A DNA stretch of 43,862 bases from Thiopontia sp964344135 (GTDB lineage: Bacteria > Pseudomonadota > Gammaproteobacteria > GCF-002020875): positions 1-43,862 of the forward strand of contig CAYFMF010000013.1 of NCBI GenBank assembly GCA_964344135.1. Direction: 5' to 3'. The notes under the pieces were generated by a model, which worked only from the letters and a program-made list of their open reading frames with translations, did no database searches and was not told the origin of the DNA. Below are positions 25,329 through 32,734 of this stretch, in pieces. Each line of letters opens with the position of its first letter. Position 1 is the stretch's first letter. The translations under genes and the position numbers were made by a program.

Positions 25329-26622
25329 CCACTGTAACAGGCTGCTCCTGGTGGATCAGACGCACATCCCGTTGCGGATAGGGGATGGTGATTCCTGCCG
25401 CCTTGAACTCCCTCCAGATCACCCGATTAATATCAGAGCGGACACCGCCCACCCCCTTGTCAGGATCGATGATCCAGACACGCAGCTCGAGCTCAATGCC
25501 ACTGTCGCCAAACCCCATCATCCGTGCCACCGGAGGCGGATCATCAAGCGCCCTCTCACATGTCTTTGCAGCGTTGACCAGAATCTCCATCGCCTGCTCC
25601 GGGTCATCCTCATAGCTGATCTGTACCGGCAGCTTGAGACGTACCTGGTGATCACTGTAGCTCCAGTTAATCACCTCTGTGGTAATCAGGTTCTCGTTGG
25701 GGACCAGTGTCTCTACCCCGTCACGATCACGCACCACCACATAGCGGGCCCGCAGCTCCTGGACCCAGCCAAACTTCTCATTGATGCTGATTACATCACC
25801 CGGGCGAATCGAGCGGTCAAAGATCAGAATAAAACCGGAGATAAAGTTGCTGGCAATCCGCTGTAGTCCAAAACCGAGCCCAACACCCAGTGCACCACCA
25901 AAGACCGCCAGTGCGGTGAGATCAATCCCGACCGAGTTGAGGGCAATCAGAACCGCGAGGATATAGAGCGCAAACTTGCTGCTCTTGCCAATCCCCACCT
26001 TGGCTGCTGCTGTCAGATGCTGGGAGTGGTTCAGGCTGTTCTCAATCATCCGTGAGAGCCAGGCAGCCAGCGCCAGAAGAACTCCAACAACCACAAAGAG
26101 CTTGACCACAGTCCGCAGAGAGATACGAATCTCCCCAATCGTGACACCCACCACATCCATTGCATGCACCACCTCCGGCAGCCATCCCAGCAGATGCAGT
26201 GCAACGATGATCCAGATGCTGGTACTGATCAGATGCTCCCAGGCCTTGACCAGCGGCCCCGGCTGGAATGCCCTTCTCAACAGATAGACAGCAAGCCGAA
26301 TCAGTGCCAGCGAGAAGAGCAGCGGAACGGCCACATTGAGCAGTATTGCAGAGGGGAAAAGTCGTTCCAGAATGACCCGCCCAACCAGCACCACAAACAT
26401 CATGCTGAGCGGGAAGATAATCCTTTGCAGGGAGTGGCGGGTAAAGCGCCGCAGCGGAGCATGCTCTTCCTCGGAGGCGATCCGAAAATAGTTGGCAATA
26501 TTCTTCTGTGTCCAGAGTGCGAGTACTGCCGCAATCGCAAGCACTACCAGTTCACTAACCAGCAGCACAGGGTGCAGATGGACAAGCAACTCATCCAGTG
26601 CGGGTAGTTGTAGCTGTTCCAA
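25321..26622 (-). CDS. MscS-family mechanosensitive ion channel
   Basis: A small-conductance mechanosensitive channel homologue that releases solutes on osmotic downshock. Several membrane segments lie in the N-terminal half (LLVSELVVLAIAAVLAL, IIFPLSMMFVVLVGRVI, VAVPLLFSLALIRLAVYLL, IWIIVALHLLGWL, VKLFVVVGVLLALAAWL). The pore helix and beta domain follow as GGALGVGLGFGLQRIASNFISGFILIFDRSIRPGDVI, the MscS signature. I chose the TTG at 26622 because a strong Shine-Dalgarno (GGGGGGA) lies about 5 nt upstream; the ATG at 26677-26679 would overlap the divergent HIT gene start. It overlaps the fusion gene downstream by 8 bp, so the two are probably co-transcribed. Confidence 0.85.
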   Translation of the reverse strand: MEQLQLPALDELLVHLHPVLLVSELVVLAIAAVLALWTQKNIANYFRIASEEEHAPLRRFTRHSLQRIIFPLSMMFVVLVGRVILERLFPSAILLNVAVPLLFSLALIRLAVYLLRRAFQPGPLVKAWEHLISTSIWIIVALHLLGWLPEVVHAMDVVGVTIGEIRISLRTVVKLFVVVGVLLALAAWLSRMIENSLNHSQHLTAAAKVGIGKSSKFALYILAVLIALNSVGIDLTALAVFGGALGVGLGFGLQRIASNFISGFILIFDRSIRPGDVISINEKFGWVQELRARYVVVRDRDGVETLVPNENLITTEVINWSYSDHQVRLKLPVQISYEDDPEQAMEILVNAAKTCERALDDPPPVARMMGFGDSGIELELRVWIIDPDKGVGGVRSDINRVIWREFKAAGITIPYPQRDVRLIHQEQPVTVDG

Positions 26623-26677
26623 TTGATCCCCCCTTGACTGTAACGATTCCCCCGGTTTTTCGGTAGTATACCCCCTC

Positions 26678-27085
26678 ATGAGGATTCATCCCCAACTAAT
26701 GGCAGACACCCACTATCTGGGCAGGCTTGAACTCAGCCACTGTCTGTTGATGGATGACAGCCGCTACCGCTGGATCATTCTGGTTCCGGATCTGGAGGGG
26801 GTCAGTGAGATCTATCAACTCGCCCCTCAGGAGCGACAACAGCTACTGAGTGAATCCTGTCTGGTACAGCAGTTCATGGTTGAACAGTTTCAGCCAGACA
26901 AGCTCAACCTCGGTGCACTGGGCAACATCGTTCCTCAACTCCACCTCCACCACATCGCCCGCAGCCGGCAGGATCCAGCATGGCCAGGGCCGGTATGGGG
27001 CCATAGTCGACCACTCCCCTATCGGGAAGAGGATGCCGACAAGGTAATAAAACTGGTAAAAAACAAACTGTATCTTTCTGAATAG
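26678..27085 (+). CDS. HIT-family protein
   Basis: A 135-residue histidine-triad superfamily protein. The fold is recognised from the start IHPQLMADTHYLGRLELSHCLLMDDSRYRWIILVP, the middle KLNLGALGNIVPQLHLHHIAR and the closing DPAWPGPVWG. HIT proteins hydrolyse or transfer nucleotidyl groups. The triad region reads HLHH rather than H-x-H-x-H, so activity is uncertain, though close proteobacterial relatives share this form. ATG at 26678 is taken from family resemblance at the N-terminus; no clear Shine-Dalgarno is visible. It is divergent from mscS and convergent with merR. Confidence 0.82.
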   Translation: MRIHPQLMADTHYLGRLELSHCLLMDDSRYRWIILVPDLEGVSEIYQLAPQERQQLLSESCLVQQFMVEQFQPDKLNLGALGNIVPQLHLHHIARSRQDPAWPGPVWGHSRPLPYREEDADKVIKLVKNKLYLSE

Positions 27086-27090
27086 AAAGA

Positions 27091-27453
27091 CTATTTTGAC
27101 AAATCTTTTAACAGCGTCTCGAGCTCGCGTCGGACCTCGGAGATATCCGCCCTGGCACTGACACCCTGCCCCTTCTTGCCCAGCTTGTGGCGTGCACCGG
27201 TAATGGTGAACCCCTCCTCATAGAGAAGCCCACGGATCTTCCGAATCAGCTTGATGTCATGCTGCTGGTAGTAACGTCGATTCCCCCTGCGGGTAACCGG
27301 CTTGAGCTGGGCAAACTCCTGCTCCCAGTAACGCAACACATGGGGTTTGACCACACAGAGCTTGGAGACCTCACCGATCGTGAAGTAGCGCTTGGATGGA
27401 ATTGGGGGAAGCTCGCTAACCCTGACTTCTGTTGATGCTGGATCGTGACTCAT
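27091..27453 (-). CDS. MerR-family regulator beside ihfA
   Basis: A 120-residue DNA-binding protein with an N-terminal MerR winged helix: RYFTIGEVSKLCVVKPHVLRYWEQEF, then RGNRRYYQQHDIKLIRKIRGLLYEEGFTI. No metal-binding cysteines or effector domain follow; the remainder is a short helical tail for dimerisation. This small MerR protein is a standard companion downstream of ihfA in many gammaproteobacteria, with no established regulon that I know of. It lies 36 bp after ihfA and is probably co-transcribed. Confidence 0.88.
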   Translation of the reverse strand: MSHDPASTEVRVSELPPIPSKRYFTIGEVSKLCVVKPHVLRYWEQEFAQLKPVTRRGNRRYYQQHDIKLIRKIRGLLYEEGFTITGARHKLGKKGQGVSARADISEVRRELETLLKDLSK

Positions 27454-27489
27454 GATCTGGAGCTGTCTGAGCTGTGGCTACTGAGCTGT

Positions 27490-27792
27490 TTACAAAAGCA
27501 CCGAACTGCTGTATCCGCCAACACTCTCTTTCAGCTTGAGGCCCGCCTTGAAGGTGACCACACGGCGTGCCGTAATCGGGATCTCCTCCCCTGTTTTTGG
27601 ATTTCTTCCCGGTCTGGGAGACTTCTCACGCAGGTCAAAATTGCCGAAACCGGAGAGCTTCACGTTCTCACCCCCCTCCAGTGCGGAACGAATCTCCTCG
27701 TAGAACTGCTCAATGGTCTCCTTGGATTCGCGCTTGTTCAGCCCCAGCTCGTTGTTCAGTGCCTCACAGAGAGAGGCCTTGGTTAATGTCAT
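27490..27792 (-). CDS. ihfA: Integration host factor alpha subunit
   Basis: A 100-residue DNA-bending protein that pairs with the beta subunit and is commonly required at sigma-54 promoters, such as the one upstream of gvpA in this window. Family features: MTLTKASLCEALNNELGL, VKLSGFGNFDLREK, and the DNA-wrapping arm PGRNPKTGEEIPITARRVVTFKAG. It lies 98 bp downstream of pheT, as in E. coli. On the minus strand upstream, TTGCTC and TATTGT 17 bp apart may be a local promoter. Confidence 0.97.
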   Translation of the reverse strand: MTLTKASLCEALNNELGLNKRESKETIEQFYEEIRSALEGGENVKLSGFGNFDLREKSPRPGRNPKTGEEIPITARRVVTFKAGLKLKESVGGYSSSVLL

Positions 27793-27890
27793 TCGAAAAA
27801 TTCCTTCTTAATAAAGTGGTCTCTGTTCTTCTTGTTGTTATCGTCGTAACAATATAAAAAATAACGCCTTCGAGCAACCACAAAATTGCC

Positions 27891-30284
27891 TCAATCACGC
27901 AATCTGGCACCAAACCGGGTCTCAAGACGCCCCACCACCGTTGAGATCACCCCCTCAACATCCTCATCGGTGAGCGTCCGCTCGGCGTGCTGGAGAAAGA
28001 TCCCCAGTGCCAGGCTCTTCTGGCCCGGCTCCAGATTTTCCCCCTGATAGAGGTCAAAGAGGCGGAGCTCACGCAACAGCTCTCCCGAGACCGACTCCGC
28101 AACCAGATCCAGTACGGACTGCGAGGAGACCGCCTCATCCAGCTGCAGTGCGATATCGCGACGAATCATCGGGAATTTCGAGAGCGGCGAAAAGGCGGGC
28201 AGTAGCCCCTGCTGCAACAGCTCCAGATCAAGCTCAAACAGATAGATCCCCTTTGGCAGGGAGAGCTTGGCGGCAATGGCCGGATGGATGGCCCCCATCC
28301 ACCCCAGATGGTTGTCACCAGCGACCACTCTGGCCGACTTCCCGGGATGGAGTACCGTATGGGTATCGGCAACATAACGGAGCAGACGCTCCTCCCGCTC
28401 CACTCCACCCAGCAGCGGCTCCAGATCCCCCTTGAGATCAAAGAAGTCAACACCCCGTGATGCGGCACCCCACTGTTCGGGAGCCACCTCACCATAGAGC
28501 AGGCCGGCAATGACCCGCTGCTGCCTCAACCCACCCTCCGCATCGGCATCCGGAACAAAGCGGAGGCCACTCTCAAACAGGCGGACCTGATTCTGCTGGC
28601 GCTTGGTATTGAAGCTGAGACTCTGCAGCAGCCCGGGCCAGAGCGAGGTACGCATCACCGAGAGGTCACTCGAGATCGGGTTGGCCAGTGCCAACGCCTC
28701 ACACTCCGGATCCAGCACCTGCTGCATCTCGGGATCGACAAAACTGTAGGTGATCACCTCATGGTACCCCTGATCCACAAGCAGCTGACGGATCTTCCGC
28801 AGTGGCACGGTGGTCTCCGGATTCTTCCGAATCTCTGCAGTCAGCTCTGGATGGGTGCTTGGCAGTCGATCATAACCATAGATTCTCCCGATCTCCTCGA
28901 TCAGGTCGGCCTCAATGGCAAGATCAAAGCGCCAGGAGGGTGGAATAACCTTCCACTCCCCCGCCCGAAGCTCGACCTCCAGACCCAGTCCAGTCAGGGT
29001 CTCCGTAACCTCCTGCTCGGAGAGCTCCAGCCCCAGAACCCGCTGCAGACGCTCCCGACGCAAGACAATGGTCTCCGAGCTGGGCAGTGATGGCTCATCA
29101 ACCACCTCCTGAATTGGGCCTGCCGATCCCCCGGCAATCTCCACCATCAACCGGGTGGCACGCTCCATCGCCTGCTGCTGCAGCTGGGGATCGACCCCGC
29201 GCTCAAAACGGTGCGAAGAGTCGGTATGGAGCCCATAGCTGCGCGCCTTGCCCGCAACGGTAAGTGGCGCAAAGAAGGCACACTCCAGAAAGAGGTCCGA
29301 CGTGGTCTCAGCGACACCACTATGCTCGCCCCCCATGATTCCGGCCAGGGCAAGCGGCCCCTTCTCATCGGCAATCAGCAGGGTATCCTCGCTCAGCTCA
29401 ATCTCCTTGCCATCCAGCAGGGTCATCTGCTCACCTGCGGCAGCATTGCGCACCACCACAGCACCATGCAGCTGCGAGAGGTCAAAGGCGTGCATCGGCT
29501 GCCCCAGCTCCAGCATCACATAGTTGGTGACATCAACCATCGGCCCCAGTGAGCGCAGACCCGCACGGCGCAGCCGCTCCTGCATCCAGAGTGGCGTCTC
29601 GGCAGCGGGGTTGACCCCCTCGATCACCCTTCCCAGATAGCGTGGACACCCCTCACCGTTCTCTACAATGACCGGGAAGGTACGCTCCGAGGTAACCGCA
29701 ACCGGCTCGATGCTCAGGGGCGTGACCGCAGTATGGTTGATCACCCCCACCTCACGGGCCACGCCTGCAATGCTGAGGCAGTCCCCGCGGTTTGGGGTCA
29801 GGTCCACCTCGATGATCTGATCATCCAGCCCCATGTACTCACGAATATCGGCCCCGACGGGCGCATCGACTGCCAGCCGCTCCAGCCCCTCACTCTCCTC
29901 CTCAAGACCGAGTGTTCCCATGGAGCAGAACATCCCGAAGGACTCTACGCCGCGCAGTTTGGCGCGCTTGATCTTCATCCCGTCCGGCAGTACGCACCCC
30001 ACCTTGGCAACGGCAACCTTCTCACCCACCGCAATATCGGCCACGTTGGTGACAATGGTGAGCGGCTCCGCCTCACCCGCCTCTACCCGGGTGACCCGCA
30101 GGCGGTCGGCATCGGGGTGAGGATCAACGGAGAGCACCTCGGCAACAACCACATTCTCAAAGGCTGGGGCCGCCGGCTCCACCGAATCCACCTCCAGCCC
30201 GGCCATCGTCAACTGCTCCAGCAGGGTCTCGGTAGAGACCGCTGGATTGACCCACTCACGCAACCATGCTTCACTAAATTTCAT
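27891..30284 (-). CDS. pheT: Phenylalanyl-tRNA synthetase beta subunit PheT
   Basis: The large subunit of the (alpha-beta)2 enzyme. 797 residues (E. coli 795). It begins MKFSEAWLREWVNP, has an N-terminal OB-fold tRNA-binding domain (about residues 40-150), the B3/B4 editing domain with YLGRVIEGVNP and THTDSSHRFERGVDP-like sequence (HTDSSHRFERGVDP), the B5 domain, a catalytic-like core and a C-terminal anticodon-binding ferredoxin fold ending in ARTLTDEDVEG-like sequence (AERTLTDEDVEGV). It follows pheS by 55 AT-rich bases. Confidence 0.97.
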   Translation of the reverse strand: MKFSEAWLREWVNPAVSTETLLEQLTMAGLEVDSVEPAAPAFENVVVAEVLSVDPHPDADRLRVTRVEAGEAEPLTIVTNVADIAVGEKVAVAKVGCVLPDGMKIKRAKLRGVESFGMFCSMGTLGLEEESEGLERLAVDAPVGADIREYMGLDDQIIEVDLTPNRGDCLSIAGVAREVGVINHTAVTPLSIEPVAVTSERTFPVIVENGEGCPRYLGRVIEGVNPAAETPLWMQERLRRAGLRSLGPMVDVTNYVMLELGQPMHAFDLSQLHGAVVVRNAAAGEQMTLLDGKEIELSEDTLLIADEKGPLALAGIMGGEHSGVAETTSDLFLECAFFAPLTVAGKARSYGLHTDSSHRFERGVDPQLQQQAMERATRLMVEIAGGSAGPIQEVVDEPSLPSSETIVLRRERLQRVLGLELSEQEVTETLTGLGLEVELRAGEWKVIPPSWRFDLAIEADLIEEIGRIYGYDRLPSTHPELTAEIRKNPETTVPLRKIRQLLVDQGYHEVITYSFVDPEMQQVLDPECEALALANPISSDLSVMRTSLWPGLLQSLSFNTKRQQNQVRLFESGLRFVPDADAEGGLRQQRVIAGLLYGEVAPEQWGAASRGVDFFDLKGDLEPLLGGVEREERLLRYVADTHTVLHPGKSARVVAGDNHLGWMGAIHPAIAAKLSLPKGIYLFELDLELLQQGLLPAFSPLSKFPMIRRDIALQLDEAVSSQSVLDLVAESVSGELLRELRLFDLYQGENLEPGQKSLALGIFLQHAERTLTDEDVEGVISTVVGRLETRFGARLRD

Positions 30285-30339
30285 ATGTTTTACAATATAT
30301 TACAATTATATATTAATCTTATTTATGCGATCTATTCAA

Positions 30340-31362
30340 TCATCCGAAACTCTTCAGAAAACGCAGATCATTCTCGAAGAAGAGCCGCAGATCATTGATC
30401 CCGTAGCGCAGCATCGCCAGACGCTCCACACCCAGGCCAAAGGCGAGCCCGGTATATTTCTCGGTATCAACCCCGGAGTGGCGGAACACCTCCGGATGGA
30501 CCATGCCGCAGCCCAACACCTCCAGCCAGCCTGTATGGCTGCAGACACGGCACCCCTCCCCACCACACATCACACACTCGATATCGACCTCGGCCGAGGG
30601 CTCGGTGAAGGGGAAATAGGAGGGGCGAAAACGGAGCTGCAGATCATCCTGTTCAAAAAAGCTCCTCAGAAAATCGTGCAGCAGCCCCTTGAGATCGGCG
30701 AAGCTGACCGACTCATCGACAATCAACCCCTCCACCTGATGAAACATCGGGGTATGGGTCAGATCGGAGTCACAACGGTAGACACGCCCCGGGGCAATAA
30801 TGCGCAGCGGTGGCTCCTCTCTCTCCATCACCCGCACCTGTACCGGTGAGGTGTGGGTACGCAGCACGCGCCCATCGGGGAAATAGAAGGTGTCGTGCAT
30901 TGCACGTGCCGGGTGGTGCTCCGGAATATTGAGTGCCTCAAAGTTGTGGTAGTCATCCTCCACCTCGGGCCCCTCTGCTACCTCAAACCCGACCCGCCGG
31001 AACAGCTCCTCAATCCGCTCCAGGGTATGGGTCACCGGATGGATGGAACCCTGGTGGCCGCTACGCCCCGGGAGGGTCACATCAATGGTCTCCCGAGAGA
31101 GCTGCTCATCAAGGGCCGCGGCCTCCAGTGCCCCCCTCTTCTCCTCAATCTTCTGCTGCAGTGCCTGCTTGGCACGGTTGACAGCAGCACCCGTCTCCTT
31201 GCGCTCTTCCGGATCCATCCCCCCCAATCTCTTCAGGATTGCCGTCAGGGCCCCCTTCTTGCCCAACATGCCGACGCGCACCCGCTCCAGTGCAGCCAGA
31301 TCAGCGGCCTCTCCGATGGCAGACTCGGCTTCAGCAACCAGGGTATTCAGTTCTGTGGTCAT
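30340..31362 (-). CDS. pheS: Phenylalanyl-tRNA synthetase alpha subunit PheS
   Basis: The catalytic alpha subunit. 340 residues from ATG at 31362, chosen because AGAAGG lies at a proper distance and the N-terminal coiled coil then starts as in relatives; a start at 31383 would add seven. Class II motifs: HPVTHTLERIEELFRRVGFEVAEGPEVEDDYHNFEALNIP, MHDTFYF, LRTHTSPVQVR, the FRPSYFPFTEPSAEV segment with motif 2/3 features, and GLAFGLGVERLAMLRYGI. It is downstream of rplT, separated by an intrinsic terminator hairpin. Confidence 0.97.
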   Translation of the reverse strand: MTTELNTLVAEAESAIGEAADLAALERVRVGMLGKKGALTAILKRLGGMDPEERKETGAAVNRAKQALQQKIEEKRGALEAAALDEQLSRETIDVTLPGRSGHQGSIHPVTHTLERIEELFRRVGFEVAEGPEVEDDYHNFEALNIPEHHPARAMHDTFYFPDGRVLRTHTSPVQVRVMEREEPPLRIIAPGRVYRCDSDLTHTPMFHQVEGLIVDESVSFADLKGLLHDFLRSFFEQDDLQLRFRPSYFPFTEPSAEVDIECVMCGGEGCRVCSHTGWLEVLGCGMVHPEVFRHSGVDTEKYTGLAFGLGVERLAMLRYGINDLRLFFENDLRFLKSFG

Positions 31363-31384
31363 ATCGCCTTCTGTAATTCTCAAT

Positions 31385-31430
31385 AAAAAAGGGGCAACAA
31401 CCTTTCTCTCAAAAGATGCTGCCCCTGTTT
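31385..31430 (-). terminator. Terminator/attenuator between rplT and pheS
   Basis: On the minus strand GGGGCA (extended by AGCATC) pairs with TGCCCC across a roughly 23 nt loop and is followed by TTTTTTA. In E. coli pheST is attenuated after a Phe-rich leader peptide in this gap. No Phe-rich leader frame is visible in the 90 bp here, so this may be a simple partial terminator. Confidence 0.65.
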
Positions 31431-31454
31431 TTGCGCCCCTGGCGGGGAGACTGG

Positions 31455-31808
31455 TTAAAGTGCAGCTTTCGCCTGTTCAGCCAGCGCCGCAAAAGCCGCC
31501 TTGTCATGGACGGCAAGATCAGCCAGCACCTTGCGGTCTACTTCCACACCCGCCTTGTTCAGGCCATTGATCATGTTGCTGTAGGAGATCCCGTTATTAC
31601 GAGCCTCCGCATTGATACGAACAATCCAGAGCGAACGGAACTGACGCTTCTTCTGCCGGCGATCACGGTAGGCATACTGCCCCGCCTTGGTAACCGCCTG
31701 CTTGGCAACACGATAGACCCGACTCCGGGCACCGTAATAACCGCGTGCTTCCTTAAGAACCTTCTTGTGACGTGCGCGTGCTTGGACGCCTCTCTTTACT
31801 CTTGGCAT
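31455..31808 (-). CDS. rplT: 50S ribosomal protein L20
   Basis: A 117-residue basic protein needed early in 50S assembly. It has the conserved opening MPRVKRGVQARARHKKVLK, ARGYYGARSRVYRVAKQAV, then AYRDRRQKKRQFRSLWI and RINAEARNNGISYS. In E. coli L20 also represses its own operon by binding the leader of rpmI. It is 15 bp downstream of rpmI in the standard infC-rpmI-rplT order. Confidence 0.98.
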   Translation of the reverse strand: MPRVKRGVQARARHKKVLKEARGYYGARSRVYRVAKQAVTKAGQYAYRDRRQKKRQFRSLWIVRINAEARNNGISYSNMINGLNKAGVEVDRKVLADLAVHDKAAFAALAEQAKAAL

Positions 31809-31823
31809 AACGCTTCTCCCGGC

Positions 31824-32021
31824 CTAGCTGTAAGGCAGCATGCGCTTGACCGCAGCTGTATTACTGTCGTGAACACTGAGTGGACTGCGCAGCTGACGCT
31901 TACGCTTGGTGGATTTCTTTGTCAGGATATGACTGCGGAAACCCTGTCCACGCTTGAAACCGCCGGACGCGGTACGCTTGAAGCGCTTGGAAGCGCCTCT
32001 CTTTGACTTCATCTTTGGCAT
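31824..32021 (-). CDS. rpmI: 50S ribosomal protein L35
   Basis: A 65-residue basic protein with the typical MPKMKSKRGASKRFKRTASGGFKRG start and HILTKKSTKRKRQLR middle. It lies between infC and rplT. The 89 bp leader in front contains a stable hairpin that may hold the L20 operator. GAGGTG precedes the ATG. Confidence 0.97.
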   Translation of the reverse strand: MPKMKSKRGASKRFKRTASGGFKRGQGFRSHILTKKSTKRKRQLRSPLSVHDSNTAAVKRMLPYS

Positions 32022-32029
32022 CTTTTCAC

Positions 32030-32106
32030 CTCGTTACTATCAGTGCGGGACTGCTCCCGTTAAAACCTCCCCAGCCGGTGTGCCATTGACCGGACTGGGG
32101 CCAAAA
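32030..32106 (-). promoter_or_regulatory. rpmI leader with a candidate L20 operator structure
   Basis: In the infC-rpmI spacer, CCCCAGTCCGGT and ACCGGCTGGGG form a long stem and CGGGA / TCCCG a second small one on the minus strand. In E. coli an L20-binding structure occupies this position. Assignment is by position and structure only. Confidence 0.35.
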
Positions 32107-32110
32107 AAAT

Positions 32111-32638
32111 CTACTTCTTCCTGGAGAGCGGAGCCACCACCATCACCATCTGGCGCCCCTCCATCTTGGGGAACTGCTCTACCTTTCCATACTCCTCCAG
32201 CTCACCCTCAATTCTCTTCAACATCTCCATTCCCAGTTCACGGTGAGCCATCTCACGCCCGCGATAGCGGATGGTGATCTTGGTCTTGTTCCCCTGGGTC
32301 AGGAACTTGATCAGGTTCTTCAGCTTGATCTGAAAGTCCCCCTCACCGGTACCGGGGCGGAACTTGATCTCCTTGATCTGAACCTGCTTCTGCTTTTTCT
32401 TTGCCGCGCTCTTCTTCTTGCTCTCCTCAAACAGGAACTTGCCATAGTCCATCACACGACAGACCGGTGGCTCCGCCTTGGGCGCAATCTCTACCAGATC
32501 AAGCCCCGCCTCATCAGCCATCTCCAGCGCCCTGCTACGCGACACCACAACCGACTCCGCCTGGTCTGTCCCAAACACACGCAACTCGTGGGTTGTAATC
32601 TCCTCGTTGATTCGATGCTCTCTTACTTTTTCCGGCAT
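32111..32638 (-). CDS. infC: Translation initiation factor IF-3
   Basis: IF-3 keeps ribosomal subunits apart and checks start codons. 175 residues from ATG at 32638 with the core RINEEI, LVEIAPKAEPPVCRVMDYGKFLFE, KQVQIKEIKFRPGTGEGDFQIKL, RYRGREMAHRELG and the C-terminal EGRQMVMVVAPL. infC often starts at a rare codon (AUU in E. coli), which lets IF-3 control its own synthesis. Here an in-frame ATC 11 codons upstream (32671) has AGGAG 8 nt before it, so the true start may be there; GAGAGG also precedes the ATG. It lies 96 bp after thrS. Confidence 0.95.
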   Translation of the reverse strand: MPEKVREHRINEEITTHELRVFGTDQAESVVVSRSRALEMADEAGLDLVEIAPKAEPPVCRVMDYGKFLFEESKKKSAAKKKQKQVQIKEIKFRPGTGEGDFQIKLKNLIKFLTQGNKTKITIRYRGREMAHRELGMEMLKRIEGELEEYGKVEQFPKMEGRQMVMVVAPLSRKK

Positions 32639-32734
32639 CCGGCCTCTCGGCCCTCTTGGCTGAAGTGCGATCTCAAGTTCTCCTGTTCAATAAAATAGTC
32701 ATCAGGGCCACTGCAGATAACGGCTCTCAATCCG

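Noticed and set aside
26631..26676. HIT gene promoter with TTGACT and TAGTAT
   Set aside because: The boxes are 24 bp apart, too far for a normal promoter.
31384..31454. pheM-like leader peptide before pheS
   Set aside because: The hairpin is present, but no start codon with Phe codons lies between rplT and the hairpin.
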